Notes: generated by a model from the sequence alone, not told the origin. A stretch of DNA of 64,000 nt from Aeromicrobium camelliae (GCF_003850045.1 NZ_RQJX01000014.1:26387-90386), one strand, 5' to 3'. Positions 53,168 to 63,744 are shown, numbered from the stretch's first letter. Translations and numbers: made by a program.

Positions 53168-53967
53168 GCATGGTCCGTGTCGCCACCGACGGGTGGGTCG
53201 TCGCCAAGCGCAACCTCATCAAGATCAAGCGCGTGCCGGAGATCATGGTCTTCGTCCTCATGTCGCCGATCATGTTCGTGCTGCTGTTCGCGTACGTGTT
53301 CGGCGGCGCGATCGACGCAGGTCCGGGCCTGGATTACAAGGAGTTCCTCATCGGCGGCATCTTCGCCCAGACCGTCGTTTTCGGGGCGACGTACTCCGGT
53401 GCCGCGCTCGCCGAGGACATGCAGAAGGGGTTCATCGACCGGTTCCGGTCCCTGCCGATGGCGCGGTCCGCCGTGCTGGTCGGACGCACCACGTCCGACG
53501 TCGTGTACAACGTCGTATCGCTCGTCGTCATGGCGCTCACCGGTCTGCTGGTCGGCTGGCGGGCACGTGGCTCGATCCTGGAGACGATCGCGGCGTTCGC
53601 GCTGCTGCTGCTGTTCGCCTACGCGATCAGCTGGGTGATGGCCTACATCGGCCTGCTGGTCCCGAGCGTCGATGTCATCAACAACGCCTCCTTCATGGTG
53701 ATCATGCCCTTGACCTTCGTCTCCAACGCCTTCGTGCCGTTGGAGTCGTTCCCCTCCGGACTCCAGACGGTCGTGGAGTGGAATCCGGTCTCGGCCATCA
53801 CGCAGGCGGTGCGCGAGCTGTTCGGCAACGTTCCTGACGGCATGGCGGTTCCGGACGTGTGGTCGATGCAGAACCCGGCGCTGTACACCCTGGTGTGGGT
53901 CGGCATCATCCTGGCCGTCTTCGTGCCGCTCTGCGTCCGTCAGTATCAGCGAGCCTCGTCACGCTGA
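53164..53967 (+). CDS. DrrB-like ABC transporter permease
   Basis: The 267-residue membrane half of the exporter, of the ABC-2 type with six helices. It carries the conserved segment SNAFVPLESFPSGLQTVVEWNPVSAITQAVRELF. The substrate is unknown. The nearest named relatives export daunorubicin-like drugs or glycolipids. Control is expected through the TetR gene upstream. Confidence 0.92.
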   Translation: MSMVRVATDGWVVAKRNLIKIKRVPEIMVFVLMSPIMFVLLFAYVFGGAIDAGPGLDYKEFLIGGIFAQTVVFGATYSGAALAEDMQKGFIDRFRSLPMARSAVLVGRTTSDVVYNVVSLVVMALTGLLVGWRARGSILETIAAFALLLLFAYAISWVMAYIGLLVPSVDVINNASFMVIMPLTFVSNAFVPLESFPSGLQTVVEWNPVSAITQAVRELFGNVPDGMAVPDVWSMQNPALYTLVWVGIILAVFVPLCVRQYQRASSR

Positions 53968-54006
53968 GCCCGTGGCGAGCCTCGTCGGTTCTGTCAGAGC
54001 GCTGGC

Positions 54007-54012
54007 GTAGGC
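54007..54012 (+). promoter_or_regulatory. -10 box (TAGGCT) for dnaE
   Basis: TAGGCT in the 111-base gap before dnaE predicts a start near 54019 and a leader of about 60 bases. The gap holds no gene. Confidence 0.4.
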
Positions 54013-54078
54013 TGAAGGCCTTCCCCGACGACGCCCAGCTGGGCACCGATCTCGTCATGTCTGGAGGCCACAGCCGCG

Positions 54079-57000
54079 ATGCCGAGCGATTCGAGCTTCG
54101 TGCACCTGCACGTCCACACCGAATACTCGATGCTCGACGGTCACGCCCTACTCGACGGGCTGTTCGAACGTACCGCCGAGCTCGGCATGCCGGCGATCGC
54201 GATGACCGACCACGGCAACGTGCACGGTGCCTACGACTTCTGGTCCAAGGCCCGCAAGCACGGGGTCAAGCCGATCATCGGCATGGAGGCGTACCTCACC
54301 CCGGGCACGCATCGCAGCGAGCGTCGCAAGGTGCGCTGGGGCAAGGGCGACAGCGCCGAGGAGGCCGGTAACGACGTCGCCGGTGGTGGCGCGTACACCC
54401 ACATGACGATGCTCGCCACGTCCACGGAGGGCATGCACAACCTCTTCCGGATCTCCTCGCTGTCGAGCCTGGAGGGGTACTACTACAAACCGCGCGCCGA
54501 CCGCGAACTGCTCGAGCGGTACGCCTCGGGCATCGTCGCCACCACCGGCTGCCCCTCCGGTGAGATCCAGACCCGGCTGCGCCTCGGCCAGTACGAGGAG
54601 GCCCGTCGGGCGGCGGGGGAATTCCAGGAGATCTTCGGCAAGGAGAACTTCTTCCTCGAGCTCATGGACCACGGCATCGGCATCGAGAAGGTCGTGCGTG
54701 ACGACCTCCTGCGCCTCGGCCGTGAACTCGGCATCCCGCCGGTGGCCACCAACGACTCGCACTACACGCACCCGCAGGACGCCGAGGCTCACGACGCGCT
54801 GATCTGCGTGGCCTCCGGCAAGACGATCAGCGATCCCAAGCGGCTCAAGTTCGACGGCGGCGGCTACTACATCAAGTCCGCGGCCGAGATGCGCGAGCTG
54901 TGGGAGGACACCTACGGCATGAAGGAGGCGTGCGACAACACGCTGCTCATCGCCGAGCGCTGCGACATCGAGTTCACCGAGTCGACCGGCGGGTACATGG
55001 CCCGCGCCGACGTCCCCGAGGGTGAGACCGAGGAGTCCTGGTTCGTCAAGGAGGTCTGGGCGGGCATCCGCGACCGCTACGGCGACGACTTCTCCGACGA
55101 GGTGCGCCAGCGCGTCGAGAAGGAACTCGACGTCATCCGCACCAAGGGCTACTGCGGTTATTACCTCGTGGTCGCGGACTTCATCAACTGGGCCAAGAAC
55201 AACGGCATCCGCGTCGGGCCGGGTCGTGGCTCTGGAGCCGGATCGATCGCCGCCTACGCCCTGCGGATCACCGACCTGTGCCCCCTGCAGCACGGCCTGA
55301 TCTTCGAGCGCTTCCTCAACCCCGAGCGTCCGTCGATGCCCGACTTCGACATCGACTTCGACGAGCGTCGTCGCGGTGAGGTCATCCAGTACGTCACCCA
55401 GAAGTACGGGTCCGACCGCGTCGCCCAGATCGCCACGTTCGGCCGGCTCAAGGCCAAAGCGGCCATCAAGGACGCCTCGCGCGTGCTCGACTACCCGTTC
55501 GCGATGGGCGAGAAGATCACCAAGGCGCTGCCTGCCGACGTCATGGGCAAGGGCGTGCCGCTGAGCGAACTGTTCAACGAGAAGCACGCGCGTTTCGCCG
55601 ACGGCAAGGACTTCCGCGAGCTCCACCAGAACGACCCGGACGTCCGCAAGGTCTACGACGTCGCGCTCGGACTCGAGGGACAGATCCGCCAGTGGGGTGT
55701 GCACGCGGCCGGCGTCATCATGAGCAGCGAGCCGCTGCTCGACATCGTGCCGATCATGAAGCGCGAGCAGGACGGCGCGATCATCACCCAGTTCGACTAC
55801 CCGATGTGCGAGTCGCTGGGTCTGGTCAAGATGGACTTCCTGGGGCTGCGCAACCTCACGGTCCTCGACGACGCGGTGGCCAACATCAAGGCCAACCGTG
55901 GCGTGGACCTCGTGCTCGAGGACATCCCCTTCGACGACCCCGAGACCTACCGGTTGCTGGGCCGCGGCGACACGCTCGGCGTCTTCCAGCTCGACGGCGG
56001 CCCGATGCGACAGCTGCTGCGCATGATGCAGCCGGACAACTTCGAGGACATCTCGGCCGTCATCGCGCTGTACCGGCCCGGTCCGATGGGCGCCGACAGC
56101 CACACGAACTACGCCAAGCGCAAGACCGGCAAGCAGAAGATCGACTACATCCACCCCGAGCTCACCGAGGCGCTCAAACCGATCCTCGGCACGACCTACG
56201 GCCTGATCGTGTATCAGGAGCAGGTCATGAGCATCGCCCAGGAGCTCGCCGGGCAGACGCTCGGACAAGCCGACAACCTGCGGCGCGCCATGGGCAAGAA
56301 GAAGCGCGAGGTCCTGGAGAAGGAGTTCGAGGGCTTCGAGGCGGGCATGAAGGAGCGCGGGTTCTCCGCAGAGGCGATCAAGACCCTGTGGGACATCCTC
56401 GTCCCGTTCGCCGACTACGCCTTCAACAAGGCCCACTCGGCCGCCTACGGCGTGGTGTCGTACTGGACGGCCTATCTCAAGGCGCATTACCCGGCCGAGT
56501 ACATGGCGGCCCTGCTCACCAGCGTCAAGGGCGACAAGGACAAGTCGGCGATCTACCTCGGCGAGTGCCGACGCCTGGGCATCAAGGTGCTTCCGCCGGA
56601 CGTCAACGAGTCGTTCCACAACTTCACCTCGGTCGGCACCGACATCCGCTTCGGGCTCACCGCCATCCGCAACGTCGGCAGCAACGTGGTCAACGGCATC
56701 GTCGAGACCCGTGAGGAGAAGGGCGCGTACACCGACTTCGCCGACTTCCTCGACAAGGTGCCCACGCAGGTCTGCAACAAGCGGGTGCTCGACTCGCTGA
56801 TCAAGGCGGGCGCCTTCGATTCACTCGGGCATCGTCGTCGTGCCCTGACGACGATCGCCGAGGAGGCGGTCGACCAGTACATCGACCTCAAACGCAATGC
56901 CGCGATCGGGCAGGACTCGCTGTTCGGGGCGTTCGACGACGACTTCACCGGTGTCGACGTCACCATCCCGGACCTCAACGAGTGGGACAAGACGCAGTTG

Positions 57001-57621
57001 CTGAGCTTCGAGCGCGACATGCTCGGCCTTTACGTCTCGGATCATCCGCTCGCGGGCCTCGAGCACGTGCTCCGCGCGAGCGGCGACTGCTCCATCGGCG
57101 AGCTGCTGGAGGACGCCGAACGGCCCGACGGCTCTCAGGTGCGTATCTGCGGCCTCATCACCAACGTGCAGCGTCGCCTCAGTAAGAAGGGCGACACATG
57201 GGCGTCGGTCACGATCGAGGATCTCGAGGGTTCGGTCGACGTCATGGTCTTCCCTGCGGCGTACAACCTCGCCGCGCCGGTGCTCGTGCAGGATTCGATC
57301 GTCGTGGTCAAGGCCCGCTTGCGACGTAGCGACGACGGCGTCGACCTCTCCGCGCAGGAGATCACGCGCCCTGCCGCCGGGCAGGGCGGCGGCGGTGGTC
57401 CGTTGACCGTCTCCATTCCGGTCGCCATGTGCACGCCCGAGACGGTCTCGTCGTTCAAGCAGGTGCTGGCCTCGCACCCGGGCGTCACCGAGGTGCATCT
57501 GAAGTTGACGGGCCGTGGCACAGTCAAGACCATGCGTCTGGACAATTCGCTGCGCGTGTCCACCAGCTCGGCGTTGTTCGCCGACCTCAAGGAGCTGCTC
57601 GGGCCCGGGTGCCTCGGGTGA
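54079..57621 (+). CDS. dnaE: DNA polymerase III alpha subunit
   Basis: The replicative polymerase. The 1180-residue protein starts with a PHP domain (FVHLHVHTEYSMLDG, MTDHGNVHG) that in mycobacterial DnaE1 is an active proofreading 3'-5' exonuclease. The polymerase core has the catalytic aspartates in PDFDIDFDERRRG. A helix-hairpin-helix part and an OB-fold (VRICGLITNVQRRLSKKGDTWASVTIEDLEG) follow. The length fits DnaE1 rather than the mutagenic DnaE2. The ATG at 54079 has GGAGG eleven bases upstream. Confidence 0.97.
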   Translation: MPSDSSFVHLHVHTEYSMLDGHALLDGLFERTAELGMPAIAMTDHGNVHGAYDFWSKARKHGVKPIIGMEAYLTPGTHRSERRKVRWGKGDSAEEAGNDVAGGGAYTHMTMLATSTEGMHNLFRISSLSSLEGYYYKPRADRELLERYASGIVATTGCPSGEIQTRLRLGQYEEARRAAGEFQEIFGKENFFLELMDHGIGIEKVVRDDLLRLGRELGIPPVATNDSHYTHPQDAEAHDALICVASGKTISDPKRLKFDGGGYYIKSAAEMRELWEDTYGMKEACDNTLLIAERCDIEFTESTGGYMARADVPEGETEESWFVKEVWAGIRDRYGDDFSDEVRQRVEKELDVIRTKGYCGYYLVVADFINWAKNNGIRVGPGRGSGAGSIAAYALRITDLCPLQHGLIFERFLNPERPSMPDFDIDFDERRRGEVIQYVTQKYGSDRVAQIATFGRLKAKAAIKDASRVLDYPFAMGEKITKALPADVMGKGVPLSELFNEKHARFADGKDFRELHQNDPDVRKVYDVALGLEGQIRQWGVHAAGVIMSSEPLLDIVPIMKREQDGAIITQFDYPMCESLGLVKMDFLGLRNLTVLDDAVANIKANRGVDLVLEDIPFDDPETYRLLGRGDTLGVFQLDGGPMRQLLRMMQPDNFEDISAVIALYRPGPMGADSHTNYAKRKTGKQKIDYIHPELTEALKPILGTTYGLIVYQEQVMSIAQELAGQTLGQADNLRRAMGKKKREVLEKEFEGFEAGMKERGFSAEAIKTLWDILVPFADYAFNKAHSAAYGVVSYWTAYLKAHYPAEYMAALLTSVKGDKDKSAIYLGECRRLGIKVLPPDVNESFHNFTSVGTDIRFGLTAIRNVGSNVVNGIVETREEKGAYTDFADFLDKVPTQVCNKRVLDSLIKAGAFDSLGHRRRALTTIAEEAVDQYIDLKRNAAIGQDSLFGAFDDDFTGVDVTIPDLNEWDKTQLLSFERDMLGLYVSDHPLAGLEHVLRASGDCSIGELLEDAERPDGSQVRICGLITNVQRRLSKKGDTWASVTIEDLEGSVDVMVFPAAYNLAAPVLVQDSIVVVKARLRRSDDGVDLSAQEITRPAAGQGGGGGPLTVSIPVAMCTPETVSSFKQVLASHPGVTEVHLKLTGRGTVKTMRLDNSLRVSTSSALFADLKELLGPGCLG

Positions 57622-58136
57622 GCGTCAAGTCGTGGCTCAGCGCCGCGGTCACGGCCGTGCTGATCATGGCCGTGCTCGGTGCCGCCGCCGGGTTCCTCTG
57701 GCTCGCCGTGGCTCAGCCCGCGCAGTGGGAGTACCGCGAGCAGGGCCTGGTGCTGAGTGAGGGGGCCGCGGCGGCGCAGTTCGGCATCGTCGCCTGGTTC
57801 GCGGTGATCGGGTTCGTGCTGTCCGTCGTGTTCGGCTGGGTTCTCGCGGTCCGTCGCGCCGCCGATGGCTGGCGACTCGCGCCGGTGGTGATCGTCGCCA
57901 CCGTGGTCGCGGCGCTCATCTGCTCACGCGTCGGCTACTCGTTCGGACCGCCGGACCCCCAGACGGTCACCGGCCTCCAACCCGGCGACCGAGTTCCCAT
58001 GCGGTTCGAGCTCGGTGCCGTCTCGCCGATGCTCATGTGGACGCTGGGCGGTCTGCTCGGAATCGTCGCAGCGACCTTCCTGCGGGCTCCGGAGCCGGTG
58101 CAGGGCGACGCGGTCACCGCGCGATCGGAGCCGTGA
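57618..58136 (+). CDS. Four-helix membrane protein (DUF2567-like), unknown function
   Basis: A 172-residue protein with four predicted helices (about 7-31, 50-77, 87-104 and 136-154) and an external loop with QPAQWEYREQGLVLSEGAAAAQFG. The layout is that of small actinobacterial proteins found after dnaE and annotated DUF2567, though that label is from memory. The GTG at 57618 overlaps the dnaE stop. The end overlaps the opposing YbaK-type gene by 23 bases. Confidence 0.75.
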   Translation: MSVKSWLSAAVTAVLIMAVLGAAAGFLWLAVAQPAQWEYREQGLVLSEGAAAAQFGIVAWFAVIGFVLSVVFGWVLAVRRAADGWRLAPVVIVATVVAALICSRVGYSFGPPDPQTVTGLQPGDRVPMRFELGAVSPMLMWTLGGLLGIVAATFLRAPEPVQGDAVTARSEP

Positions 58137-58602
58137 CGGCACGCGTCAGCCGCACGAGATCAGCGGGGGAGACCTCCGCCTCGAGACCACGGCGACCGCC
58201 GGACACGAAGACCGTCGGCCACTCCTGCACCGTCTCGTCCACCACGGTGCGCAGCGCCTTGCGTTGTCCGAACGGAGAGATGCCGCCCAGCACGTATCCC
58301 GTGGCCCGCTGCGCGGCCGCGGGGTCCGCCAGCTGGGCCCTCTTTCCGCCCAACGCGGACGCAGCCGCCTTGAGATCCAGTGAGTGCTCGACCGGAACGA
58401 CCGCCACACACAGCTCGCCGTCGAGGTCGACGACGAGAGTCTTGAAGACCCGCCCGGCCGCGACCCCGAGCGCCGCTGCGGCCTCCAGACCGTAGGATGC
58501 GGAGCCGGGGTCGTGTTCGTAGCTGTGCGCGATGACGTCGACTCCCGCCCGCCGCAAGGCGGCGAACGCCGGGGTCGCGTCGCCCTTGTTCTTGGTGCCC
58601 AC
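58114..58602 (-). CDS. ybaK: Cys-tRNA(Pro) deacylase, YbaK/EbsC family
   Basis: A trans-acting editing protein that hydrolyses Cys-tRNA-Pro made in error by prolyl-tRNA synthetase. The 162-residue protein shows VFKTLVVDLDGELCVAVVP with the conserved lysine. It also has GYVLGGISPFGQRK and the C-terminal EVSPADLVRLT. The GTG at 58602 is set by a TACCGT box six bases upstream (leaderless). The longer open frame before it is not used. Confidence 0.92.
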   Translation of the reverse strand: MGTKNKGDATPAFAALRRAGVDVIAHSYEHDPGSASYGLEAAAALGVAAGRVFKTLVVDLDGELCVAVVPVEHSLDLKAAASALGGKRAQLADPAAAQRATGYVLGGISPFGQRKALRTVVDETVQEWPTVFVSGGRRGLEAEVSPADLVRLTRAVTAPIAR

Positions 58603-58608
58603 CGGTCC

Positions 58609-58614
58609 ACGGTA
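58609..58614 (-). promoter_or_regulatory. -10 box (TACCGT), leaderless ybaK
   Basis: TACCGT on the minus strand, six bases from the GTG at 58602. It faces the TAGAAT box of hisD about 32 bases away. Confidence 0.5.
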
Positions 58615-58646
58615 GCGGCGCGGGCCGGGGCGATCGCGGCGCTCCG

Positions 58647-58652
58647 TAGAAT
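58647..58652 (+). promoter_or_regulatory. -10 box (TAGAAT), leaderless hisD operon
   Basis: TAGAAT is six bases before the hisD GTG at 58659 and should start the hisDCBH transcript. Confidence 0.6.
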
Positions 58653-58658
58653 TGATCC

Positions 58659-59966
58659 GTGACCCCACGACGTCTCGACCTGCGTTCCCTCGCCCCTGCG
58701 ACCCTCGATGAGTACCGCCACGCGGTACCGCGGGCCGAGGTGGACGTCGAGCATGCCCTCGCCGCGGTCGCGCCGATCTGCGAGGACGTGCGCGAGCGAG
58801 GCAGCGTCGCCGTACTCGACGCCGGGGAGCGGTTCGACGCCGTGCGGCCCGAGAGCCTGCGCGTTCCGGTCGAGGCGATGACCCGTGCTCTGAAGGATCT
58901 CGATCCGATGATCCGTGCCGGGCTCGAGGAGTCCGTCGCGCGCCTGCGCGCCACCTGCGAGGCCGAACTCGAGCAGACCGTCGTCACCGAGGTCGCGTCC
59001 GGCGCACGGGTCGAGCGGCGCATCGTGCCGATGCAGCGCGTCGGTCTCTACGTTCCCGGCGGCCTAGCACCGCTGGTGAGCACCGTCGTCATGAACGCCG
59101 TCCCGGCTCAGGTCGCCGGCGTTCCGGGCGTCGCGCTCGCCAGTCCGCCGCAGGCCGAGTTCGGCGGGCTTCCGCACCCCACGATCCTCGCCGCGTGCGC
59201 GCTGCTCGGGATCGAGGAGGTGTACGCCGCCGGTGGCGCCCAGGCCCTGGCGATGTTCGCGTACGGGACCGAGGACTGTGCTCCGGTCAACCTCATCACC
59301 GGGCCGGGCAACATCTTCGTCGCGGCCGCCAAGCGGTACCTGCAGGGCACCGTTGCGATCGACGCCGAAGCGGGCCCGACCGAGATCGCGATCATCGCCG
59401 ATGAGACCGCCGACCCCGCGTACGTCGCGGCCGACTTGGTGAGCCAGGCTGAACACGACCCGCTGGCCGCGAGCGTGCTCATCACCGACAGCGAGTCGCT
59501 CGCCGATGCCGTCGACACGGCCCTCCTCGAGCAGGTCGCCGCGGCCAAGCACGCCGAGCGCATCCGCACCTCCCTCGGCGGGCGTCAGTCCGCCACCGTG
59601 CTCGTCCGCGATCTGGACCAAGCAGTGGACGTCGCCAACGCCTACGCGGCCGAGCACCTGGAGATCCAGACCCGCGAGGCGGAGGCCGTCGCGGCTCGTA
59701 TCGTCAACGCCGGCGCGGTGTTCGTCGGCGCGTTCACGCCGGTGTCACTCGGTGACTACGCCGCCGGTTCCAACCACGTCCTGCCGACAGCGGGCTGCGC
59801 CTGCCACTCCTCGGGACTGTCCGTACGGGCGTTCTGCAAGAACATGCACGTCGTGAGCTACAGCGCCGAGGCGCTCGACGAGGTCGGCCGCAGGGTGGTC
59901 GCGCTCGCTGAGGCCGAGGACCTGCCCTCGCACGGTGCGGCCGTCTCGATCCGGTTGGAGCGCTGA
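58659..59966 (+). CDS. hisD: Histidinol dehydrogenase
   Basis: HisD catalyses the last two oxidations of histidine synthesis with NAD and a zinc ion. The 435-residue protein has [23 protein letters not shown] and [12 protein letters not shown]. It also has QAEHDPLA and the active-site histidine region EHLEI, with NHVLPT near the end. It heads a leaderless operon with hisC one base behind the stop. Confidence 0.97.
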   Translation: MTPRRLDLRSLAPATLDEYRHAVPRAEVDVEHALAAVAPICEDVRERGSVAVLDAGERFDAVRPESLRVPVEAMTRALKDLDPMIRAGLEESVARLRATCEAELEQTVVTEVASGARVERRIVPMQRVGLYVPGGLAPLVSTVVMNAVPAQVAGVPGVALASPPQAEFGGLPHPTILAACALLGIEEVYAAGGAQALAMFAYGTEDCAPVNLITGPGNIFVAAAKRYLQGTVAIDAEAGPTEIAIIADETADPAYVAADLVSQAEHDPLAASVLITDSESLADAVDTALLEQVAAAKHAERIRTSLGGRQSATVLVRDLDQAVDVANAYAAEHLEIQTREAEAVAARIVNAGAVFVGAFTPVSLGDYAAGSNHVLPTAGCACHSSGLSVRAFCKNMHVVSYSAEALDEVGRRVVALAEAEDLPSHGAAVSIRLER

Positions 59967-59967
59967 C

Positions 59968-61047
59968 ATGCCGTTGCCCGAATGGGTGCCGATCCGCGAG
60001 GATCTGCGCGGCTACGAGCCGTACGGCGCCCCACAGCTCCCAGACCTCATCAGTCTCAACGTCAACGAGAACCCGTACGCCCCGAGTGAGGCGGTCGCCG
60101 ACGACATCGCCGCGGCGGTGCGTGCGGCGGCACTCGGGCTCAACCGGTACCCGGACCGTGAAGCGACCGAGCTGCGCGAACGTCTCGCGCAGTACCTCGG
60201 CCACGACCTGACCGGCGATCACGTCTGGGCCGCCAACGGCTCCAACGAGGTCATGCTGCAGATCCTGCAGGCGTTCGGCGGCCCGGGCCGGACGGCGGTG
60301 TCCTTCGCGCCGACCTATTCGATGTACCCGGAGTACGCCCGCGACACCCACACGCGCTGGGTCGCGGGCCGGCGCGCGGACGACTTCACCGTCGATCCGC
60401 AGGCCGCGGTCGAGCTCATCAAGGCCGAACAGCCCGACGTCGTACTGCTGACCTCCCCGAACAACCCCACGGGCACGGCCCTGCCGCTGGCGACCGTCGA
60501 GGCGGTGCTGGACGTCGCGCCCGGTGTCGTGGTCGTCGACGAGGCGTACGCCGAGTTCCGGCGTGCCGGCACCCCGACGGCGCTGGAACTGCTCGATACC
60601 CACCCGCGGCTGCTGGTGACGCGCACGATGAGCAAGGCCTTCGCGCTGGCTGGCGGCCGTGTGGGTTACGTCGCCGCGGACCCGGCCGTGATCGACGCGT
60701 TGCGCATCGTCCGACTGCCATATCACCTCTCCGCGGTGACCCAGGCCGCGGCGACCGCCGCTCTGGCGCACGCCGATGAGCTCCTCGCCCAGGTCGACGC
60801 GCTCCGCGAGGCCCGTGACGAACTGGCCGCGTGGCTGGCGGGGCGCGGCTACGACGTCGCCGAGTCCGACGCCAACTTCGTGCTGTTCGGCCGGTTCGCC
60901 GACCGCCACGCCGTATGGCAGGGTCTGGTCGATCGCGGCGTGCTCATCCGGGAGACTGGACCCGAAGGCTGGCTGCGGGTTTCCGTCGGCACGCCCGAGG
61001 AGATGGACGCTTTCTACACCGCACTCATGGAGGTCGACCCCCGATGA
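59968..61047 (+). CDS. hisC: Histidinol-phosphate aminotransferase
   Basis: HisC makes histidinol phosphate from imidazole acetol phosphate. The 359-residue class I/II aminotransferase shows [37 protein letters not shown] and the PLP lysine in [17 protein letters not shown] start at the ATG at 59968, one base after the hisD stop. A longer upstream frame overlaps hisD. hisB overlaps by four bases. Confidence 0.96.
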   Translation: MPLPEWVPIREDLRGYEPYGAPQLPDLISLNVNENPYAPSEAVADDIAAAVRAAALGLNRYPDREATELRERLAQYLGHDLTGDHVWAANGSNEVMLQILQAFGGPGRTAVSFAPTYSMYPEYARDTHTRWVAGRRADDFTVDPQAAVELIKAEQPDVVLLTSPNNPTGTALPLATVEAVLDVAPGVVVVDEAYAEFRRAGTPTALELLDTHPRLLVTRTMSKAFALAGGRVGYVAADPAVIDALRIVRLPYHLSAVTQAAATAALAHADELLAQVDALREARDELAAWLAGRGYDVAESDANFVLFGRFADRHAVWQGLVDRGVLIRETGPEGWLRVSVGTPEEMDAFYTALMEVDPR

Positions 61048-61646
61048 CCGCACGCACTGCTCGCATCGAGCGCAAGACCTCCGAGAGCCACGTCGTCGTC
61101 GAACTCGACCTCGACGGCACCGGTATCGCCGACATCAGCACGGGCGTGGGCTTCTACGACCACATGCTGACGGCGTTGAGTCGGCACTCGCTCATCGACC
61201 TCACGGTGCGCACCGAAGGCGATCTGCACATCGACGCGCACCACAGCGTCGAGGACACGGCGATCTGCATCGGTGACGCGCTGCGTGAGGCGCTGGGCGA
61301 CAAGTCGGGCATCCGCCGCTACGGCAACGCCACGATTCCGCTCGACGAGGCCCTCGCCGCGTGCGTCGTGGACGTCTCGGGACGCCCGTACTTCGTGCAC
61401 AGCGGCGAACCGGAGCGTCAGATCACCGCCATCATCGGCGGTCAGTACATCGGCTCCCTGACGTCGCACGTGCTGGAGTCGATCGCGCACCACGCCGGCA
61501 TGACCGTGCACATGACGCTGCTCAGCGGCCGCGACCCGCACCACATCGCCGAGGCGCAGTTCAAGGCGCTGGCGCGGGCCCTCCGCGAGGCCGTCGCCGT
61601 CGATCCGCGTGAGTCGGGTGTCCCGAGCACCAAGGGAGCTCTATGA
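61044..61646 (+). CDS. hisB: Imidazoleglycerol-phosphate dehydratase
   Basis: HisB dehydrates imidazoleglycerol phosphate. The 200-residue protein is the stand-alone dehydratase without the phosphatase domain seen in enterobacteria. Metal sites are in [34 protein letters not shown] and [17 protein letters not shown]. The ATG overlaps the hisC stop, and hisH overlaps its end by four bases. Confidence 0.97.
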   Translation: MTARTARIERKTSESHVVVELDLDGTGIADISTGVGFYDHMLTALSRHSLIDLTVRTEGDLHIDAHHSVEDTAICIGDALREALGDKSGIRRYGNATIPLDEALAACVVDVSGRPYFVHSGEPERQITAIIGGQYIGSLTSHVLESIAHHAGMTVHMTLLSGRDPHHIAEAQFKALARALREAVAVDPRESGVPSTKGAL

Positions 61647-62284
61647 CCTCCACCAGTCCCCGCGTCGCGGTCCTCGACTACGGCTCGGGCAACCTGCGCT
61701 CGGCCGTGCGGGCGGTCGAACGCGCCGGTGCCGATGTGGTGCTGACCGCCGACCCGGCGGAGGCGGAGAACGCTGCAGGTCTGCTGGTCCCTGGCGTGGG
61801 CGCGTTCGAGGCGTGCATGCGTGGTCTGCGGTCGGTCGACGGCGAACGCATCATCGAACGTCGGCTCATCGCAGGTCGTCCCGTCCTCGGGATCTGCGTC
61901 GGTATGCAGATTCTGTTCGGTGAGGGCATCGAACACGGTGTGCGGACCGCGGGCTGCGGGGAGTGGCCTGGCACCGTGGAGCGGTTGCAGGCCGACATCG
62001 TGCCGCACATGGGCTGGAACACGGTCGAGGTCCCCGAGGGCTCGCAGATGTTCGCCGGCATCGAGGATGAACGGTTCTACTTCGTGCACTCGTACGGTGT
62101 GCGTCGCTGGGAGCTTGACGGTGGGGGACCGTTCGCGCCGCCGCGCGTGACGTGGACGAACTACGACAGCGACCGCTTCGTCGCCGGTGTCGAGCACGGC
62201 CCGCTGTGGGCGACGCAGTTCCACCCCGAGAAGTCGGGCGACGCCGGGCGCCGCCTGCTGGAGAACTGGCTCGCGACGCTCTGA
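61643..62284 (+). CDS. hisH: Imidazole glycerol phosphate synthase glutaminase subunit
   Basis: HisH frees ammonia from glutamine and passes it to HisF. The 213-residue class I amidotransferase has the oxyanion motif PGVGAF, the nucleophile in GICVGMQ, and the His-Glu pair in QFHPEKSG. hisF is not in the window, so it must lie elsewhere or beyond the HNH gene. It ends six bases before the opposing YitT gene. Confidence 0.97.
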   Translation: MTSTSPRVAVLDYGSGNLRSAVRAVERAGADVVLTADPAEAENAAGLLVPGVGAFEACMRGLRSVDGERIIERRLIAGRPVLGICVGMQILFGEGIEHGVRTAGCGEWPGTVERLQADIVPHMGWNTVEVPEGSQMFAGIEDERFYFVHSYGVRRWELDGGGPFAPPRVTWTNYDSDRFVAGVEHGPLWATQFHPEKSGDAGRRLLENWLATL

Positions 62285-62290
62285 GCCGGC

Positions 62291-62935
62291 TCAGGCGCGG
62301 TAGCGCTCAGGTCGGTGGTTGAAGGCGAGGACGATGTTGAGTACGACCGCGCCGGCAGCCGACAGTGCGACGTTGGTCACCGGGACCACCGCGAGCGCTG
62401 CCACGACCACGGCGACGTCGAGTCCCATCTGGACGTAGCCGGCGCGCAGTCCTGCACGTTCCTGGAGGATGAGGGCCAGGATGTTGAAGCCGCCGAGGCT
62501 CGCGCCGTGGCGGAACAGGATCAGCAGGCCGACCCCGGCGAGCAGATTGCCGGTGATCACGGCGTAGACCGGGTCGAGGTGGTCGAGCGGCATGACGTGC
62601 TGGTGGACTGACGAGAATCCGGAGACCAGGAGCACGGCGACGACGGTCTTGCCCGTGAACAGCCATCCCTTCTTCCACACCGCGAGTGCGAAGAACGGCA
62701 GGTTGACCGCTACGAACAGCACGGCGAACGGGGGCGCGACGGCGTAGGACAGCAAGAGCGACAAGCCGGCCGTGCCGCCGGTGACCGCCTGGCTGGTGTT
62801 CAGCAGGTACAGGCCCAGCGACGCGAGGAAGGTCCCGGTGAGCACGCCGAGCACGTCCTCGGCCGGGGTGTGAGGCAGCGTGACGGTGCTCGGCTCGCTT
62901 CCGTCTCGGTCCTGCTCGCTGTGCTCCGGCTCCAC
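62291..62935 (-). CDS. YitT family membrane protein
   Basis: A 214-residue integral protein with five or six helices, of the YitT (DUF161) type. It shows [41 protein letters not shown] and late helices. The family resembles transporters but has no firm substrate. I choose the GTG at 62935 next to AGGAGG (62940-62945) over the GTG at 62965, because a TACAGT box overlaps the latter. It is inserted, in reverse, between hisH and priA. Confidence 0.85.
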   Translation of the reverse strand: MEPEHSEQDRDGSEPSTVTLPHTPAEDVLGVLTGTFLASLGLYLLNTSQAVTGGTAGLSLLLSYAVAPPFAVLFVAVNLPFFALAVWKKGWLFTGKTVVAVLLVSGFSSVHQHVMPLDHLDPVYAVITGNLLAGVGLLILFRHGASLGGFNILALILQERAGLRAGYVQMGLDVAVVVAALAVVPVTNVALSAAGAVVLNIVLAFNHRPERYRA

Positions 62936-63004
62936 GGCTCCTCCTGCGTTCGACGGCTGGACCACTGTACGAGCGGCCGCCGCCGACGGCAGCGGGGGCG
63001 CCGA

Positions 63005-63010
63005 TACGAT
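63005..63010 (+). promoter_or_regulatory. -10 box (TACGAT), leaderless priA
   Basis: TACGAT is seven bases before the GTG at 63018, giving priA a promoter separate from hisDCBH. Confidence 0.55.
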
Positions 63011-63017
63011 CGGGTGC

Positions 63018-63743
63018 GTGACTCTTGAGCTCCTTCCCGCCGTCGATGTGGCCGATGGCCAGGCTGTCCGACTCGTCCAGGGCGAACTCGGCAGCGAGAC
63101 CTCCTACGGATCGCCCCTCGAAGCCGCCTTGCAGTGGCAGACCGACGGCGCAGAGTGGATTCACCTCGTGGACCTGGACGCGGCGTTCGGCAAGGGCGAC
63201 AACCGCGAGCTGCTCGCCGAGGTCGTGGGGCGTCTGGACGTCAAGGTCGAGCTCTCCGGTGGCATTCGCGATGACGCCTCGCTCGCTGCGGCGCTCGCCA
63301 CGGGCTGCCGTCGGGTCAATCTCGGTACCGCCGCCCTCGAGAACCCGGAGTGGTGCCGACGCGCCATCGCCGAGTACGGCGACCGGATCGCCGTAGGGCT
63401 CGACGTGCGCGGCCGCACGCTGGCCGCTCGTGGATGGACTGAGGAGGGCGGCGACCTGTTCGAGGTGCTCGAGCGGCTCGAACGCGACGGTTGCGCGCGC
63501 TACGTGGTCACCGACGTCACCAAGGACGGCACGCTGCAGGGTCCGAACCTGGACCTGCTGCGTCAGGTGTGCGAGTTCACGGACAAGCCGGTCGTTGCGT
63601 CGGGCGGCGTTTCCAGCCTGGACGACCTGCGCGCGATCGCATCGCTGACGTCGATCGGGGTCGAAGGTGCCATCGTGGGCAAGGCCCTCTACGCGGGCGC
63701 GTTCACCCTCCCCGAGGCGCTCGCCGCCGTGGCCGAGGTCTGA
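63018..63743 (+). CDS. priA: Phosphoribosyl isomerase A (HisA, likely bifunctional with TrpF)
   Basis: A barrel isomerase of 241 residues. In actinobacteria PriA serves both histidine (HisA) and tryptophan (TrpF) synthesis. PriA-type features include [42 protein letters not shown] with the first catalytic aspartate early in the chain, and [13 protein letters not shown] with the second. The GTG at 63018 is fixed by the TACGAT box. Dual activity is inferred from the phylum and cannot be proved here. Confidence 0.94.
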   Translation: MTLELLPAVDVADGQAVRLVQGELGSETSYGSPLEAALQWQTDGAEWIHLVDLDAAFGKGDNRELLAEVVGRLDVKVELSGGIRDDASLAAALATGCRRVNLGTAALENPEWCRRAIAEYGDRIAVGLDVRGRTLAARGWTEEGGDLFEVLERLERDGCARYVVTDVTKDGTLQGPNLDLLRQVCEFTDKPVVASGGVSSLDDLRAIASLTSIGVEGAIVGKALYAGAFTLPEALAAVAEV

Positions 63744-63744
63744 C

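Noticed and set aside
54148..56619. Minus-strand open frame of 823 codons opposite dnaE
   Set aside because: Shadow of dnaE produced by codon bias.
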